64,000 nt of DNA from Callaeas wilsoni. Its lineage: Eukaryota > Chordata > Aves > Passeriformes > Callaeidae. Every line of letters begins with the position of its first letter. Positions within the stretch are counted from its first letter, which is position 1. Location of the stretch: assembly GCA_013398955.1 (NCBI GenBank), contig VWPU01014023.1:186001-250000 (forward strand). Direction: 5' to 3'. The translations under genes were made by a program, and so were the position numbers. Below are positions 11,341 to 22,776 of the stretch, in pieces. The notes under the pieces were generated by a model. That model was not told the origin of the DNA. It saw only the letters and a list, made by a program, of their open reading frames with translations, and did no database searches.

Positions 11341-12924
11341 CAAAAGACCGAATCGGCCAAAAAGCTTCCACTAATTAATGCAATAAGTCATTTTCTACAT
11401 TCAATATAACCACAGATACAAAATTTTACGTCTGGGACTAGAAGGAATCATTTGCTGGAATTTCTTTCCTTATGATTAAATTTCTAGTCTCGAAGTCTCC
11501 TTAGGAAAAGGAGTAATTATGAGAGGTCATTTGTCAAAAAGGGTTCATGCATGTGATTAATTTACTGCACTTCAGCAATTTACCATGTATCAGCTGGAAG
11601 ATGGAGACTATTTGTGTATCCCTCGCCCTAAGCAATACATGGGCCTAGGCTAACATCAATTTATATGATAATATAATTATATAGGATGAATTTTCAAAAC
11701 TGTAATGAAAAGCCAGAGATTTTTCTGGAATCACTTTTCTTTTTTGTTAATTATTGTGCTATTACTGTACTGTTACTCTGTTACAGAGCTCAAACTGTAA
11801 CCTGGCAATATTTCCTAACGGTGGTAGTGCTATTGTTTAAGTTAACCTTCCCTGTAAGATGCTTTTCAAGCCATATCTTATTAGCAGATAAGGTTTTGCC
11901 CCCAGCTGTCAAACATTTCATCCTTGGTTTCATGAAGTCTCTCTGTCCAGAGAAATTCTCAGAAATGAATAGAGTAAAATTTTACTCCAATGAGTTTGAT
12001 TCCCTACTTGTAATGAATAACACTCTTGTCAATGTTTAATATTGAAGAACTTTTTCTCAATTCAGTAACTTTATTTTGGTGCTTCTTATGTAATATATAT
12101 AATGAAATGCCTTGTGCAGGGTCATTCTGGGAGGGTTTTGCAGCAAATGAGTGAAGGCATCATCAGTACAGTTCTGCTGAGTTCACAGAACTTTTGGATC
12201 TGTTCCTAACTTTGTGCCCAACTCAACTGACTTCAAGAAATTCCTGTTGTTCTTTGATCTTAAGAGTTCGTACAGTTTTTTCCAAGGCTTTCCTGTATGT
12301 GTGGCTTATCTGCAGAAGGGGGAATGCTGGTGTGTACAAACACACAAACACACGTATGTATGCACACACACTCACACAAGTTTTCTACACATACAGTGTT
12401 TCAAACAGACTGGAGAAAAAGCCAGGTTAAGGTGGAAATACCAATTCCTCAGGTATCTGGCACTGATATCTGATCGATACACAGTCTTAAACAATGTCCT
12501 TTTAAAATTTACGTTTTTTATAGACATCACAAATACTGCATTTAGCTCCATGTGCGCAAACAGTTCACCAGACCTGTCTTGCAGCCTGTGAGAGCATTGC
12601 TGGAGCCTGATAAAGCAGCAGTGTTGTCCTCTCATTGCAGGTGGCCACTTGCATCCTCAGGTCAGAGCAGCCCTTGGAGCTGCCAGGAAGGCCAGGAAGG
12701 CCACCACCAAATGGCTCATTCTCAGTGCACTCAGAGCCATCCTGATAATGGCAGACATTATTCATTTCTAGCACATATTTTTTTGTCTTTCAGAGTGTTG
12801 TTTTATTGCTCTTTTATATTTTTATTGCAGCAATGACTAAATACCCTTTAGTACTGGGAGATGACCCAAACATTCTAATAAGTAAAACAGAGGAAAAGGA
12901 AATATGGTTATGCATATTTTAAGA
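11341..12924. other. AT-rich unique DNA
   Basis: No gene recognised. A 117-codon open frame at 11686-12039 (plus) has no recognised domain. An imperfect (CA)n stretch occurs at 12337-12379. Confidence 0.4.
12337..12379 (+). repeat. Imperfect (CA)n / alternating purine-pyrimidine tract
   Basis: Interrupted CA repeats (ACAAACACACAAACACAC, then GTATGTATG, then CACACACACTCACACA). The interruptions mean it is probably less mutable than a pure microsatellite. Confidence 0.8.
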
Positions 12925-13060
12925 TGGTGAACTTACTCATAGAGAGTTTAAGTGGCCTTTCCAGTATCAGGTAAAAAGTGAATAATGAGCAAGATGTAAA
13001 CTGAGATATCCAGAGTCTCAGGCTGGAGTTATAATCACAAGATCATCTTTCCTGGTCTAG
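12925..13060 (+). mobile_element. MIR-like ancient SINE relic
   Basis: The order of short blocks follows the MIR core: CATAGAGAGTTTAAGTGGCC (compare the family's CAGAGAGGTTAAGTGACT), then a segment matching the 'CACACAGCTAGTAAGTGGCAGAG' region in a diverged form, then CCAGAGTCTCAGGC and CATCTTTCC near the end. MIR and related CORE-SINEs predate amniotes and survive in birds only as highly diverged pieces. This rests on eye alignment to remembered consensus and needs a sensitive profile search. Confidence 0.4.
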
Positions 13061-13949
13061 TTGCTTCTCAGAAGTAAGAAAATTTGCCAGTACATTTAGA
13101 CAGCTCAAGGCAATTTTGTCCTTGTCACTCCATAAAGGAAAGTACTTGCACTCAAGGGCTTCCCTTGTGTAGGGAGGTGGTGGTTTGGATTGGAAGAGGA
13201 ATCTCAGCCTAAGTTTTTTGTATCATTCTCCCTGAATTTTCCATACAGGAAATGGAAATTTCTCCCAACCCTGTAGGGCTTGCGTCTCCATTATAAGGAT
13301 TAAAAAGCCAGCAGTGTTGAGTCCTTATAAATTGATGAGGCTTCACCTGCTGGAACTGTATCTTCCCTGTGCAAAAGTACCTGCACTTCTCAGTAAAAAA
13401 GTTCTTATTCCTGCTTTAGACCAAGGTATTGTGCTTGTACTGAAATGCCATCAATGAAACCTGGGTCAGAAGAGACCTCTTAGACAGGTTATCCTGTAAC
13501 TGCCCACTTCGCCTAGTGAAATGACCATTACTGGATATAGTAAAAGGCTCCTCAGTCACCTTTGTTCCTTTCGCCATGTCCCCTGCAGCAACCACAGCAG
13601 ATGAGCAAGACGATGGGGAAGCCTCAGGCAGAATATTTCTGGGACTCAGAGCACCTGTAGCTTTTCAAGCAGGGTTGTGAGATGTAGTTAGTCTTCTTTT
13701 GAGCTTCTCCAAGCTCGACCCAAGTGGGAATTAATTGAAAGTGTTGATGATTTAAGGTCTATTTTACTCATCATTTGACAGTGATGATACCAGTTTTTAT
13801 TATGAAATAATTTTGTACCACTTCCAAGTTGATTGACATTAGGACAGGGCACCTGGTGGGAAGGCCTTAGGATTTGATTTCTCTCGGTGAAATAAACTTC
13901 CACATCCTGCAGTGTCAGAAATCACATGCATAAAAAGTGCTGCCTAGGG

Positions 13950-13977
13950 CTTTCAGCTCCTCTCTTTGAGCTGAAAG
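13950..13977. repeat. Inverted repeat, 10-base arms, 8-base loop
   Basis: CTTTCAGCTC at 13950-13959 is the exact reverse complement of GAGCTGAAAG at 13968-13977. Allowing one bulge, the stem extends by about two more pairs. It is too short on its own for a typical microRNA precursor. Confidence 0.85.
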
Positions 13978-14317
13978 GCCAAGAAAAAGCATGCATATAT
14001 GTGTGGGAGGCTGAGAGGATTTAGCAGAGACAGGTTTGAGCTCTCAAAAGGTGAGGACTCCCAGGGACTTTCTTGCCAAGGCAGTTACCAGCTCTTGCTC
14101 AGTCAAGTCAGAAAGAATTGCTAGATGACAGTGGCCTTTTCTGCTGCAGGAAAAGAATGTTTCCCTGTTTATTGCTCTCCCTTTTGCATGAAGCAGAAGC
14201 CAGGTCAATTAGTTGGAGGAGGCTGGAGGCCTGCTGGGAAATCTGCAAAGCTAAAACCAGTGTTAAGAGAGTACTTAGATAAATTGCTGAATCTGCGCTC
14301 ATTAACGTATAACAAAA

Positions 14318-14341
14318 ATGCCTAAGCATGAGTTTAGGCAT
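14318..14341. repeat. Inverted repeat, 8-base arms, 8-base loop
   Basis: ATGCCTAA at 14318-14325 pairs exactly with TTAGGCAT at 14334-14341. A stem of this size is expected by chance now and then in 64 kb. Confidence 0.8.
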
Positions 14342-17300
14342 GATAAGCTTAAGGGACTTGTTAAATTACGTAAACTCTAGGGCTGCACAAGCACTCTATC
14401 TCTCTGGAGCAAAGATGACTGTGAAGACACCAGTAGACAAAGTTATTAAAGTTCATTTGTTGCTTAGTTGTATCAATCATACTATTTCTTGACATGAAAA
14501 AGAGCAAGAAATTTCAGTACCTTTGGTTTGTATTGCTCACACCTCAGAGGCTCAACGTGGAAGTAAAACTTTGCCTTTTGAAGCAAAGTATGTGAACTAA
14601 AAGAGACAAAAATCTACAGTCAGGATTTTCAGAAAGTCTTTTGAGGACATCATAGAGCTAATGTCAGGCTCAAAGGTTTTCAATTTCCACTATAATTTTG
14701 CAGATGGAGGAAATATGATTAGTTCAGAGATGACTGAAGTCCCAACATTATTGCATTATTATTTCACCTAATACAAATCCAAGATCCCTGTAATCCTCTT
14801 CTAACCCTTTCCCCAACAAACAGGAAAAGCAGACAGGTGTGGTTGAGATCTGCAGTTATGAGCAGACACAGAGGAGTGAGGTTGGAAATTCGGGGTCTCT
14901 GCCAGCTGTTAGCATAAGGTTGTAGGCAGTGCAATAATTCCATGTTTTTCCCCTTTTCCTGGGAAGGTATATCCTCATCTGACTGTGAATGAGGGGATCA
15001 GTGTGTTGTTGTCCAGGATACTGTACAGGTGAATGGTTCTACCTGCTGCTGTGGTTCTGAGGGATGAGTCGAACACCACAGCCTTGCCTGGGTGGGCCAG
15101 TCCCAGGAGGGGGCTGTGAAAAAGCCACTTGTTTTCAGGGCAGCAAGTGCAGCAAATGAGGCATTCACTGGACTGATGACAAAGCAGGAAAGGACCACTA
15201 TGGACAGGCCATTGGGAAATTCAGCAGGTTCAGCTGGACTCTTCACATGAGAACCCTGACAATGTTGGATTGCACCTAACTCCTGGGGCTATCAAAACCA
15301 AATCAACACAACCAACCAAATGCAAAGCATGCAAAAGAATTGGTACTAAAGTGAGAAAAAGAGACAACAGAAGTTTTTTTCCAAAACAGAGTGAAACAGT
15401 CTCAAAACAAAATGAAACAGCAAATATGTTTGTGCATATATTCCAGGATGTTCCCTTGTGTGCTCATTTCCCTTGTAGCCTCACCTTTGCTACTTAGATG
15501 ATGACACACAATCTTATCAGGAAAGAGGATCACATACCTGTTGGAAGTCACCATTGAAATATCTTCACTGTGATATATTACTGTTCTGAAAGCAAAGATG
15601 TACTATAACCGCTGTGTCTTCATTTTTATCTTAAAAATAAATAAAAAATTTATGGAGTAACATTTATAGGCTTGCAATTTTATCTTATTTCAGTTACCTG
15701 CAGTACAGAAAAACCCTCTGCCCTCCACATTATGCACAAGGAGTGATGACGTACCTGCTCATGATCAGAAGAGACATTTGTCTTTTTTATTTCCCAATAA
15801 ACTCATAAAATTGCAAATATTTTGGTCTGCCTGCTAAGTCTCTATGTAAAGACATGTGTGCATATTTGTTTTTAGAGTTGACTGAGTAATTGGAAACAAA
15901 TCATTAATTTAACATGTTTTCCTTCAGCTGAATCTACAAAGAAATGCAGCATAATTGAGAAAGCAGCTTTGTGCCTCCCAACACAGAGAACCTTTGAGTA
16001 GGATTGATGGAAAAGTTGTCAGAAAGTAATTTCTGAAGAAAATGTCCTTATCAAAAATCAACAAAATGAAACATGTTTTCTGTTTTTCTTTCATTCAAGC
16101 AAAAGTCTTTAATGAATTATTATTTTCATTTATTTATTGATAAAAGCATCAGGGATGGAGGAGTGGGAAGCAAAACCAAACAATTCATTTTCAAAGACTG
16201 GGGCAAGGAGGTGTTGGTCCAAGGAAGAGGGGACCCACCTCTATAGTGAAACTCCAGACAGCCTGTGATGTCCTGGGGTTTTGGGACAGGATTTGGATCC
16301 CTGCTGTACAGTTAACAACCTGCCAGCCACACATGAAAGATCCTCACACATCAATGATGGGGATGTGACATTTGGCTTGGAATACTGCTTCCCTCTGGTA
16401 AAACACAACCCTGAGAAACACCTCCCACAATACTAGATTAATTATAGAACTGAGGACGAATATATTTGAGGAGTCACCTTACATCATTGGTGTCTAATGA
16501 CAGAAAAACCAGATACTGGTTTAAAGCACTTCTCAGCTCTAGTGGATCATTATTTACTGGAAAATAAAACTGTCCATCTCACACCAACAAATATCTGCTG
16601 TTCCTTGATAACGGGGTCACTCTTCTGTTTCACTGCCAAAAACTGCTGCAGGAACTGTTAACTGTGTGGTGTTATCAAGTTGCTAAATGTGGAGCTCCAC
16701 AGTGAGTGCACAGGATAAATGTGACTGCTAATTCAGTATCTCTCCCGGTTTTGGGCTTCCTTCATGTTGCCTTTACCTGGTCATGGTCCTTCTCATCTAA
16801 ACAATATCAGTTCATTACAACAGGACAGAATTACATATTCATATGTTTAGGAAATAGCTTAGCATTGAGTGTGTTTTATGCATCTCGCTGAAAGTTATTT
16901 GCCATGCACTCCACTGTCTGAAAAATTTATTTGGAATGATGATTATGATAATATCTCTTGGGGTGCATTTATCATTCATGCCTCTGAAGTGAGTCCTCTG
17001 GAAAACAAAAGTTGACATATCTGTTTCCCTGTCCAATTAGCAACATTAGCTGCTCTTAAAATATTAATCTTACAAGCTAAATTGCAAAAGAATTTGTGGA
17101 AAGAAGACTGTCCAGAGTTTCAGGGCTGCAGGAATGCAAAATCTCTTTGCAATGTTGCTATGATTCAGAGTGAAAATATTTTTAACAATAAGCATGCTGC
17201 AGTTATTTGATACATTTTGCCTTGGGATTACAAAGCATCGCACAAGCCTCAAACCAGTGCTCATGTTGTCCTTAATGCTACAAGGCCACATAGAGACAAA

Positions 17301-18434
17301 TGATTGATTCCAGATGGTTGGGAGGATCAGAGGAGTTAGAGAAAGTCAAATCAGTGCTTCTTTTCCATCAAACTCACTTTTCTTGCCCTCCCTGCTCTAT
17401 TTATTACTTGAAAATATGCCTGCTCCCTCATTTCACCCCAACCTTTCTTCATCCCTTCCACGTGTGGGACTTTCTGGACAGCTATTCAGTTGACTTTGCA
17501 GAGGGTATTCAGGGACATGGCCCCCTGTGTGGAACACAACTGGGACCCATTGCCCACAGCTGGGACATCAAATATAAAGTTTGCTGCTCAGGATGTGGGG
17601 ATTTCAGGATGTGGCACTTTGAAAACCAGATTGCTTATTTATAAGACCAAAAGTAGAAACACATTGCTTATATTAACACCACTGTGAATTAGTTTCATCA
17701 TCTTAGGCATGGCTTGAATGCATCCTGTGAGCGTCAGACATGCAGGAGCTGCTTTACTTGGACACACACGTCCAATTAGTGGTTGGCAGCAGTGCTACAT
17801 GATTCATGTGTTCCGCATTCCCATGCCTGTGTCTACTAGAAAGGAGTACCAGCAGTGGCACCCTCAGCATCTGAAGACACAGACAATGTCAAAATTGAGG
17901 TGGAATTACCGAGCTCAGGGTACCATTCTCAGTTGCACTTGGTGGAAGCGTGGCAATACTCAGGCTCCAGATGTGCTGAAAGCAATGTCTCAGTGCTAAC
18001 CCAGATGGTCACTTTGTCTCTTCATATTCCTTCTTCTTTTATCTGTTGTCTTACCAAGGAAAGCACTGGGGGCAAGGAACATATTTTTAATCTGCATTTG
18101 CAAATGATCCAATAAGGGCATGGCTTATGAATGAGCCCTCGAGGCACTGCTGCAGTAACATAAGTGGTAAATAACAATAATTACGATAATAACGGAGATT
18201 GCATCTATTAGTAGAGACACTAATAGTGTTCTAATAAGAATCACAACTGGGTGATGCTTTTTAATCAGAATTAATGACATGTGTTGAAATATGTTGTAGC
18301 AGGATGCCATTGATTCAGCAGCTGTGTATCTAACAGAATCTCAGATTTTTCGCTAAGTACATTCAGACCAAAGGTAATTAGTTAGAATATGGATAAGGAA
18401 ATGATAAAAAGTTACTCTTTCCTTTGGGAGAAAA

Positions 18435-18478
<44 letters not shown>
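18435..18478 (+). repeat. (ATCT)11 tetranucleotide microsatellite
   Basis: Eleven uninterrupted ATCT units, followed by a degenerate tail of TATC/TATT units to about 18505. A pure tetranucleotide array of this length is likely to be polymorphic. Confidence 0.97.
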
Positions 18479-21400
18479 GTCTTTTTATCTATTATCTATT
18501 TATTACTTAGTGCTAGAATGGACATGTGAATGCATTATTTGCCACTAGAACCATCAGAAAATTCTGATATATCTGTAGCTTTTCCATGCGTGTGCATATG
18601 TATCAGGCACAAAATGTTTAGGTATTTTACCACAATGTCATCATCCTCCTAAAACACTGAAACATAGGTTACCTTGAAAGTGCTTCTAACAGAAGCCATG
18701 CATTAAGCAGATAACTGTCAAGATCTTATATGTCAAAGTAATCGCCTCTGATCAGTAAAAAATAGTTGTAATAAATACAAATCCCCATTTTACCACAAGC
18801 TGACCTACAGCTCATCATTCAATACAAAGCTAGATAGAGGGCTACCTCACAGCAGTATGGGAGTCCAAATTTCATGTGTTTTCTGCTGAACATCACTGCT
18901 CAGTCCCTCAGTAGCCTGTCAGCACCTCAGGGCACCGTTGTGCAATTAAACAGCAGCAGCAGCATCAGTGGAAGGTGACAGACAAGTGACTGTCCATGAC
19001 TCATTCACCCTTCCTTCCTCAGGGCTCTGTCCCCTGGTCTTGAGTGGAGAACAAAAGGACAAAGCAACAACTGCTCCTCCTCTCCATTGGCAACTGGGCT
19101 GCCCCTGGTGAGCCCCTGGTCCCTGGCAGGATTTCCCTCTCCTTACGCGCACTCTGTCATCGATGGATCACAATGCCTCTCTGCTGTGTCTGCTAATGAG
19201 CAATCATGAGTTTCTTGATGTAAATCTCCTTGCATCCCTCCTTAATGATACTGAGTTTGTTACGATCGTTGTTCTTCTGACATCCCATCTATTATGGCAC
19301 CATTTATTTAGCGAGGGCTTTTTAAAAAAAAAAAAAGAAAATAATTATTCCACTCTGTTCTCGTTCCAGATGGCTTCTATAATTAGTTTAATACTTTTGC
19401 AGATGTTGTATGAAAACTTCAGGATGTGAGCCAACAATGGGTAGATGAAGCTAATGAAAGTGAGTTTTCAGCTGATTATTCACAATGCGGAAATAAATAT
19501 ATTCTGTGTGTCAATTAAGTGCAATGCAGAATGCAAAACATGTATCTGGAGGATTGGATTGCACCAAATGGTGTGTATTGTGACAAAGTCTCTCTTCAGG
19601 TTATGTTCATGTCCTGTGTTTCAATGGGCAGGAGGCAGGGAAAGGCCATCATCCTTTCTGCTCAAAATACCAGGGTGCCATGATCAATAACAAGAGTGAA
19701 GAGTCTCATTTCCAGTCCTTAACTGCTAACCATTTTTCAGCCTTACCTGGATCATTTCTTTCCCTGCTCCAGTCCCCAGAAAGGAGAATGTGCCTGCTTG
19801 GTTTTCATGTCTGCTTTCTTATACTTCACTGCTTTTACAACAGCTGCACCACAGAAACAGACATCCTGCCCTCCGTTCATATGGTGATGAGATGATCACA
19901 TACTTGCTAACTTTTTGGGATGGCAGTTATTTCATTAAGGGCAATTATTCATTCCCCTTTTGAATTTAGATTGCAATGAAAATAAAAAGAAAAAAAAAAG
20001 AAAAAAAAGACTTGAGAGAACCTCTCTTGCATTGGAAAACAGTGTTTCCCTCTGCAGAATGCCAGTACCCATTTATAAGCCCTCCTGGATAGGTTTCAGT
20101 GTTAATATCCTTGGCTGAAAATACTTAGTGATTAATAGCATTGACTGGCTAGTTAAATACACGATCAACCTGGGAGCAGTCATGCTTCTCAAGTAACAAC
20201 AGTAATTGACAGAATGTTCAGCAAATAAAACTAGTTTAATGCTGTACTAATATATAATTAAAATACCTGTAACTCTTTCCCCCGGTGGGGATACAATGCT
20301 GCCACAGAAATGCCAAGCGTTTCAGCTTAAAAAAAGGGATCAGGTTTAAAAAGCCTGATTTTTCTTTTTAAAGCCTCCCTCCCCCTCCATGCCGTAAATA
20401 GCCAGGGTGATAATTTTGTATTCAGAGGTGCCAGCAAACACAAGACCATTTCAGTTTACAGTTGCTCCCACACATTGTGCCTGCAAACAGGAGGCGATGT
20501 ATATTTAAAGAGCTGCTTATCGGCGTCCTCCCTTTCTGCCTGAAACGTATCCCACCTACAGCTCGGGAACATGAATTATTTACTGCCGAACAAGAAGCGG
20601 GGGCGTTTAGCCATGACACCCTGATGGTGTGAGTAAGAGAACTCAGCCTCTCCTGTGCATCTCCTGCCGCTCTGGCCGGGCTCGCCCGTGGGGGCTGAGC
20701 ACTGTGGAGGGTTCTGGGCAGCCTGTTCGTGCTCTGCAGTGCAGGAACCTCCTGCTCCTATGGGAGACATCGGCTTAATATTCTTCAGACTTATTGTCCT
20801 GCCTTTAATCTGCCCCCACCCCTCTTCAGGCACATCCTAGAAGGGATTTACTGGCAATGTATTTCAAATGGAGCGCACGACTTGAGCTTCCAGAGCTCTG
20901 CAGCGTTGCCTTCCAGATCTTCCACCGTCCCTGAGAACAGGAGCAGAGAGGAGCCATTAACCCTGTATCTGTGCCTTACACTGAGCTGCCAGACAAAGCA
21001 GTGTGATAATCTCCTTTCTCCTTCAGTTGGCAACACATCTCCAGTTACAGCAGAATTACGACGCGTAGCTCCCCCAGCACTGCTGGCACTGCAGCAGATA
21101 TTAATCAATGTGTGCTATCCATTGAACTATTTGTTTTTCCCAGATATGTTATTAACCTTCTTTCCATCAATCCAGTGAGGGCCAGAACCGTTTGGAAGTA
21201 TGTGTGTGTTCACTGCTTTCATAAAAGGTATAGTAAAAAAATTAAAACTCTATAAAACATCAGGTCAGACTCACACCAGAATAATTCTTCTGCAGCTTGT
21301 GAAAAGACCAAAGGAGGGCTGGAGTCCAGCCCTTCCTATAGAAAAGCAATAAATATGTGCTGAATTTTGGATCTCAAGAGAAAAAGGAAGAAATTAAAAT

Positions 21401-21559
21401 AATTGATTACCTTTATTAATTAAATTAGCTTATGGAACAAAACCATACCCAGAAATAAAACAATGGTAGCACAGGACTATTAATAGCAATATTTCGTAGT
21501 ATGGAAGTAGAGGAAACAGGAGCAAGAAATAGGATTATCTGAAATCTAAATACTGTGCA
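18479..21559. other. Unique DNA with TAAT-rich, possibly conserved stretches
   Basis: No gene recognised. Adenine runs occur at 19324-19336 and about 19990-20010. Stretches near 19193-19520 and 20400-20640 have complex, non-repetitive composition with TAAT cores and no coding signal. This is only suggestive of conserved non-coding DNA and cannot be shown without an alignment. Confidence 0.35.
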
Positions 21560-21745
21560 AAAATAGAACGAAGCACAAATCCTGTCCTAAAGACTTTATA
21601 GTCTTTGAGCAGAAAAAGATGGATTTTTCTCACATTTTTTCAAATTAGGAAACATGATTAGGAGGAAGTGACTTATTAAAAGTTAGACAGAGAGTCTGTA
21701 GGATGCCCATAAATTATCTCCAGGTGTTGGGAATTGTCTGCTCTT
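21560..21745 (+). mobile_element. MIR-like ancient SINE relic
   Basis: Successive blocks match an amniote MIR-type consensus as I remember it. AAATCCTGTCCTAAAGACTT resembles 'tccctgccccaaagagctt'. A stretch like 'cagaaaaagatggga' follows, and then AGGAGGAAGTGACTTATTAA and GTTAGACAGAGAGTCTGTAG resemble 'gaggttaagtgacttgcc' and 'gtcacacagcgagtctgtgg'. The collinear order over about 160 bases makes chance unlikely. It is old and strongly diverged. Family assignment is approximate. Confidence 0.5.
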
Positions 21746-22670
21746 TTAAAAGATTGGCCTCTCTTTCTCTGGAGAGACAAGAGACTCCAACAGGAATAGC
21801 TATCAGCTCCTTAAGTGGAGAGGACATGGAGGGATGCAATGAAGATAAATTGTTGGAATAATGGAAGTTGAGAAATTTGATAAATTTTATACAATGGTCG
21901 TCTCACTAAGGCTTTGGGTTACTGTTAATTCTTTATATTGCACAACAGGAGAAAAATAGTAATATATATATGTTCACAAATATATGAAAATAAATCAGAA
22001 TTGGAAAATATTCTTCATTTTATACCAATTTCTATCTCAAAATGCCTCTTTTCTTTTCTTTTTGTTATCATCATTCCTTGGCTGCTGTTTGGGTGCTTTG
22101 TGCAGCACCGTTACAGAGCTGACACCTGTGGTGATGCATCTATTCTTATAAACAGGCCTATCTTTAGTACCAGGTGGTGCCTTTTTTGCTCATGTAGTTG
22201 CTCATGTTGTTGTTTTCCACCAGTTTTACTTTTTAAGTTAGAAAAAGGCAAAAAAAAAAAAAAAAGTAATCAAGGAGCTTTGCAGTCATTTTGCAGAGTT
22301 ACTCGATTATGAGTGTGCTGGGTCTGGTGATGAGAGGGACAAAGCTGTAGACCCCAGTCTGACAGAGATATTGGAACACTTTTCTTCTCTGAAAATTTTT
22401 CTTCATGATCCAAATTAAAATCATGAGGACAGAAAAGCTTGAGGGGAATATCATACCAAGACAGCGTTGTAGCAATATCTTTCATGAGTTCGGAGTGTGG
22501 TTTAAGCAAACTGTTCAGTCTTTTGGCTTTAGATCTAATGCTTCCTAGCTCCCCAGCCCAGGTCCATTGCCTTTAAACAGTCCTCTGGAGTTTCCTTACT
22601 GACCGTCTTCCTAGGCTGACAAATCCTTTGTGCACTTGAACACACTGATCTGCTCATTTGTATCTATCTT
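21746..22670. other. AT-rich unique DNA
   Basis: No gene recognised. It includes a 16-base adenine run at 22250-22265. A 124-codon open frame at 21938-22312 (plus) runs into that A-run and has no domain. Confidence 0.4.
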
Positions 22671-22776
22671 CATAGAGTCTCAGAATGGTTTTGGTTGGAA
22701 GGCGCCTTAAAGATCGTCTTTTTCCCACTCCCTGCAGCCATAGGCAAGGACACCTTCCACCAGCCCAGGTTGCTCT
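22671..22776 (-). mobile_element. CR1 LINE 3'-end stub
   Basis: On the plus strand this shows the antisense CR1 3' end: an AGAATGGTTTTGGTTGGAAG block, CCTTAAAGATCGTC, and then GGACACCTTCCACCAGCCCA ending in AGGTTGCTCT. These follow the standard avian CR1 3' terminal order in reverse complement. Only about 105 bases remain, so no coding part is present. Confidence 0.85.

Larger units (their letters stand above)
13061..18434. other. Unique non-coding DNA with two small hairpins
   Basis: No gene recognised. Perfect inverted repeats occur at 13950-13977 (10-base arms) and 14318-14341 (8-base arms). Open frames are short and lack domains. Confidence 0.45.

Noticed and set aside
20729..21178. 149-codon plus-strand open frame, the longest in the window
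   Set aside because: No domain or family similarity that I can recognise. The composition looks non-coding.
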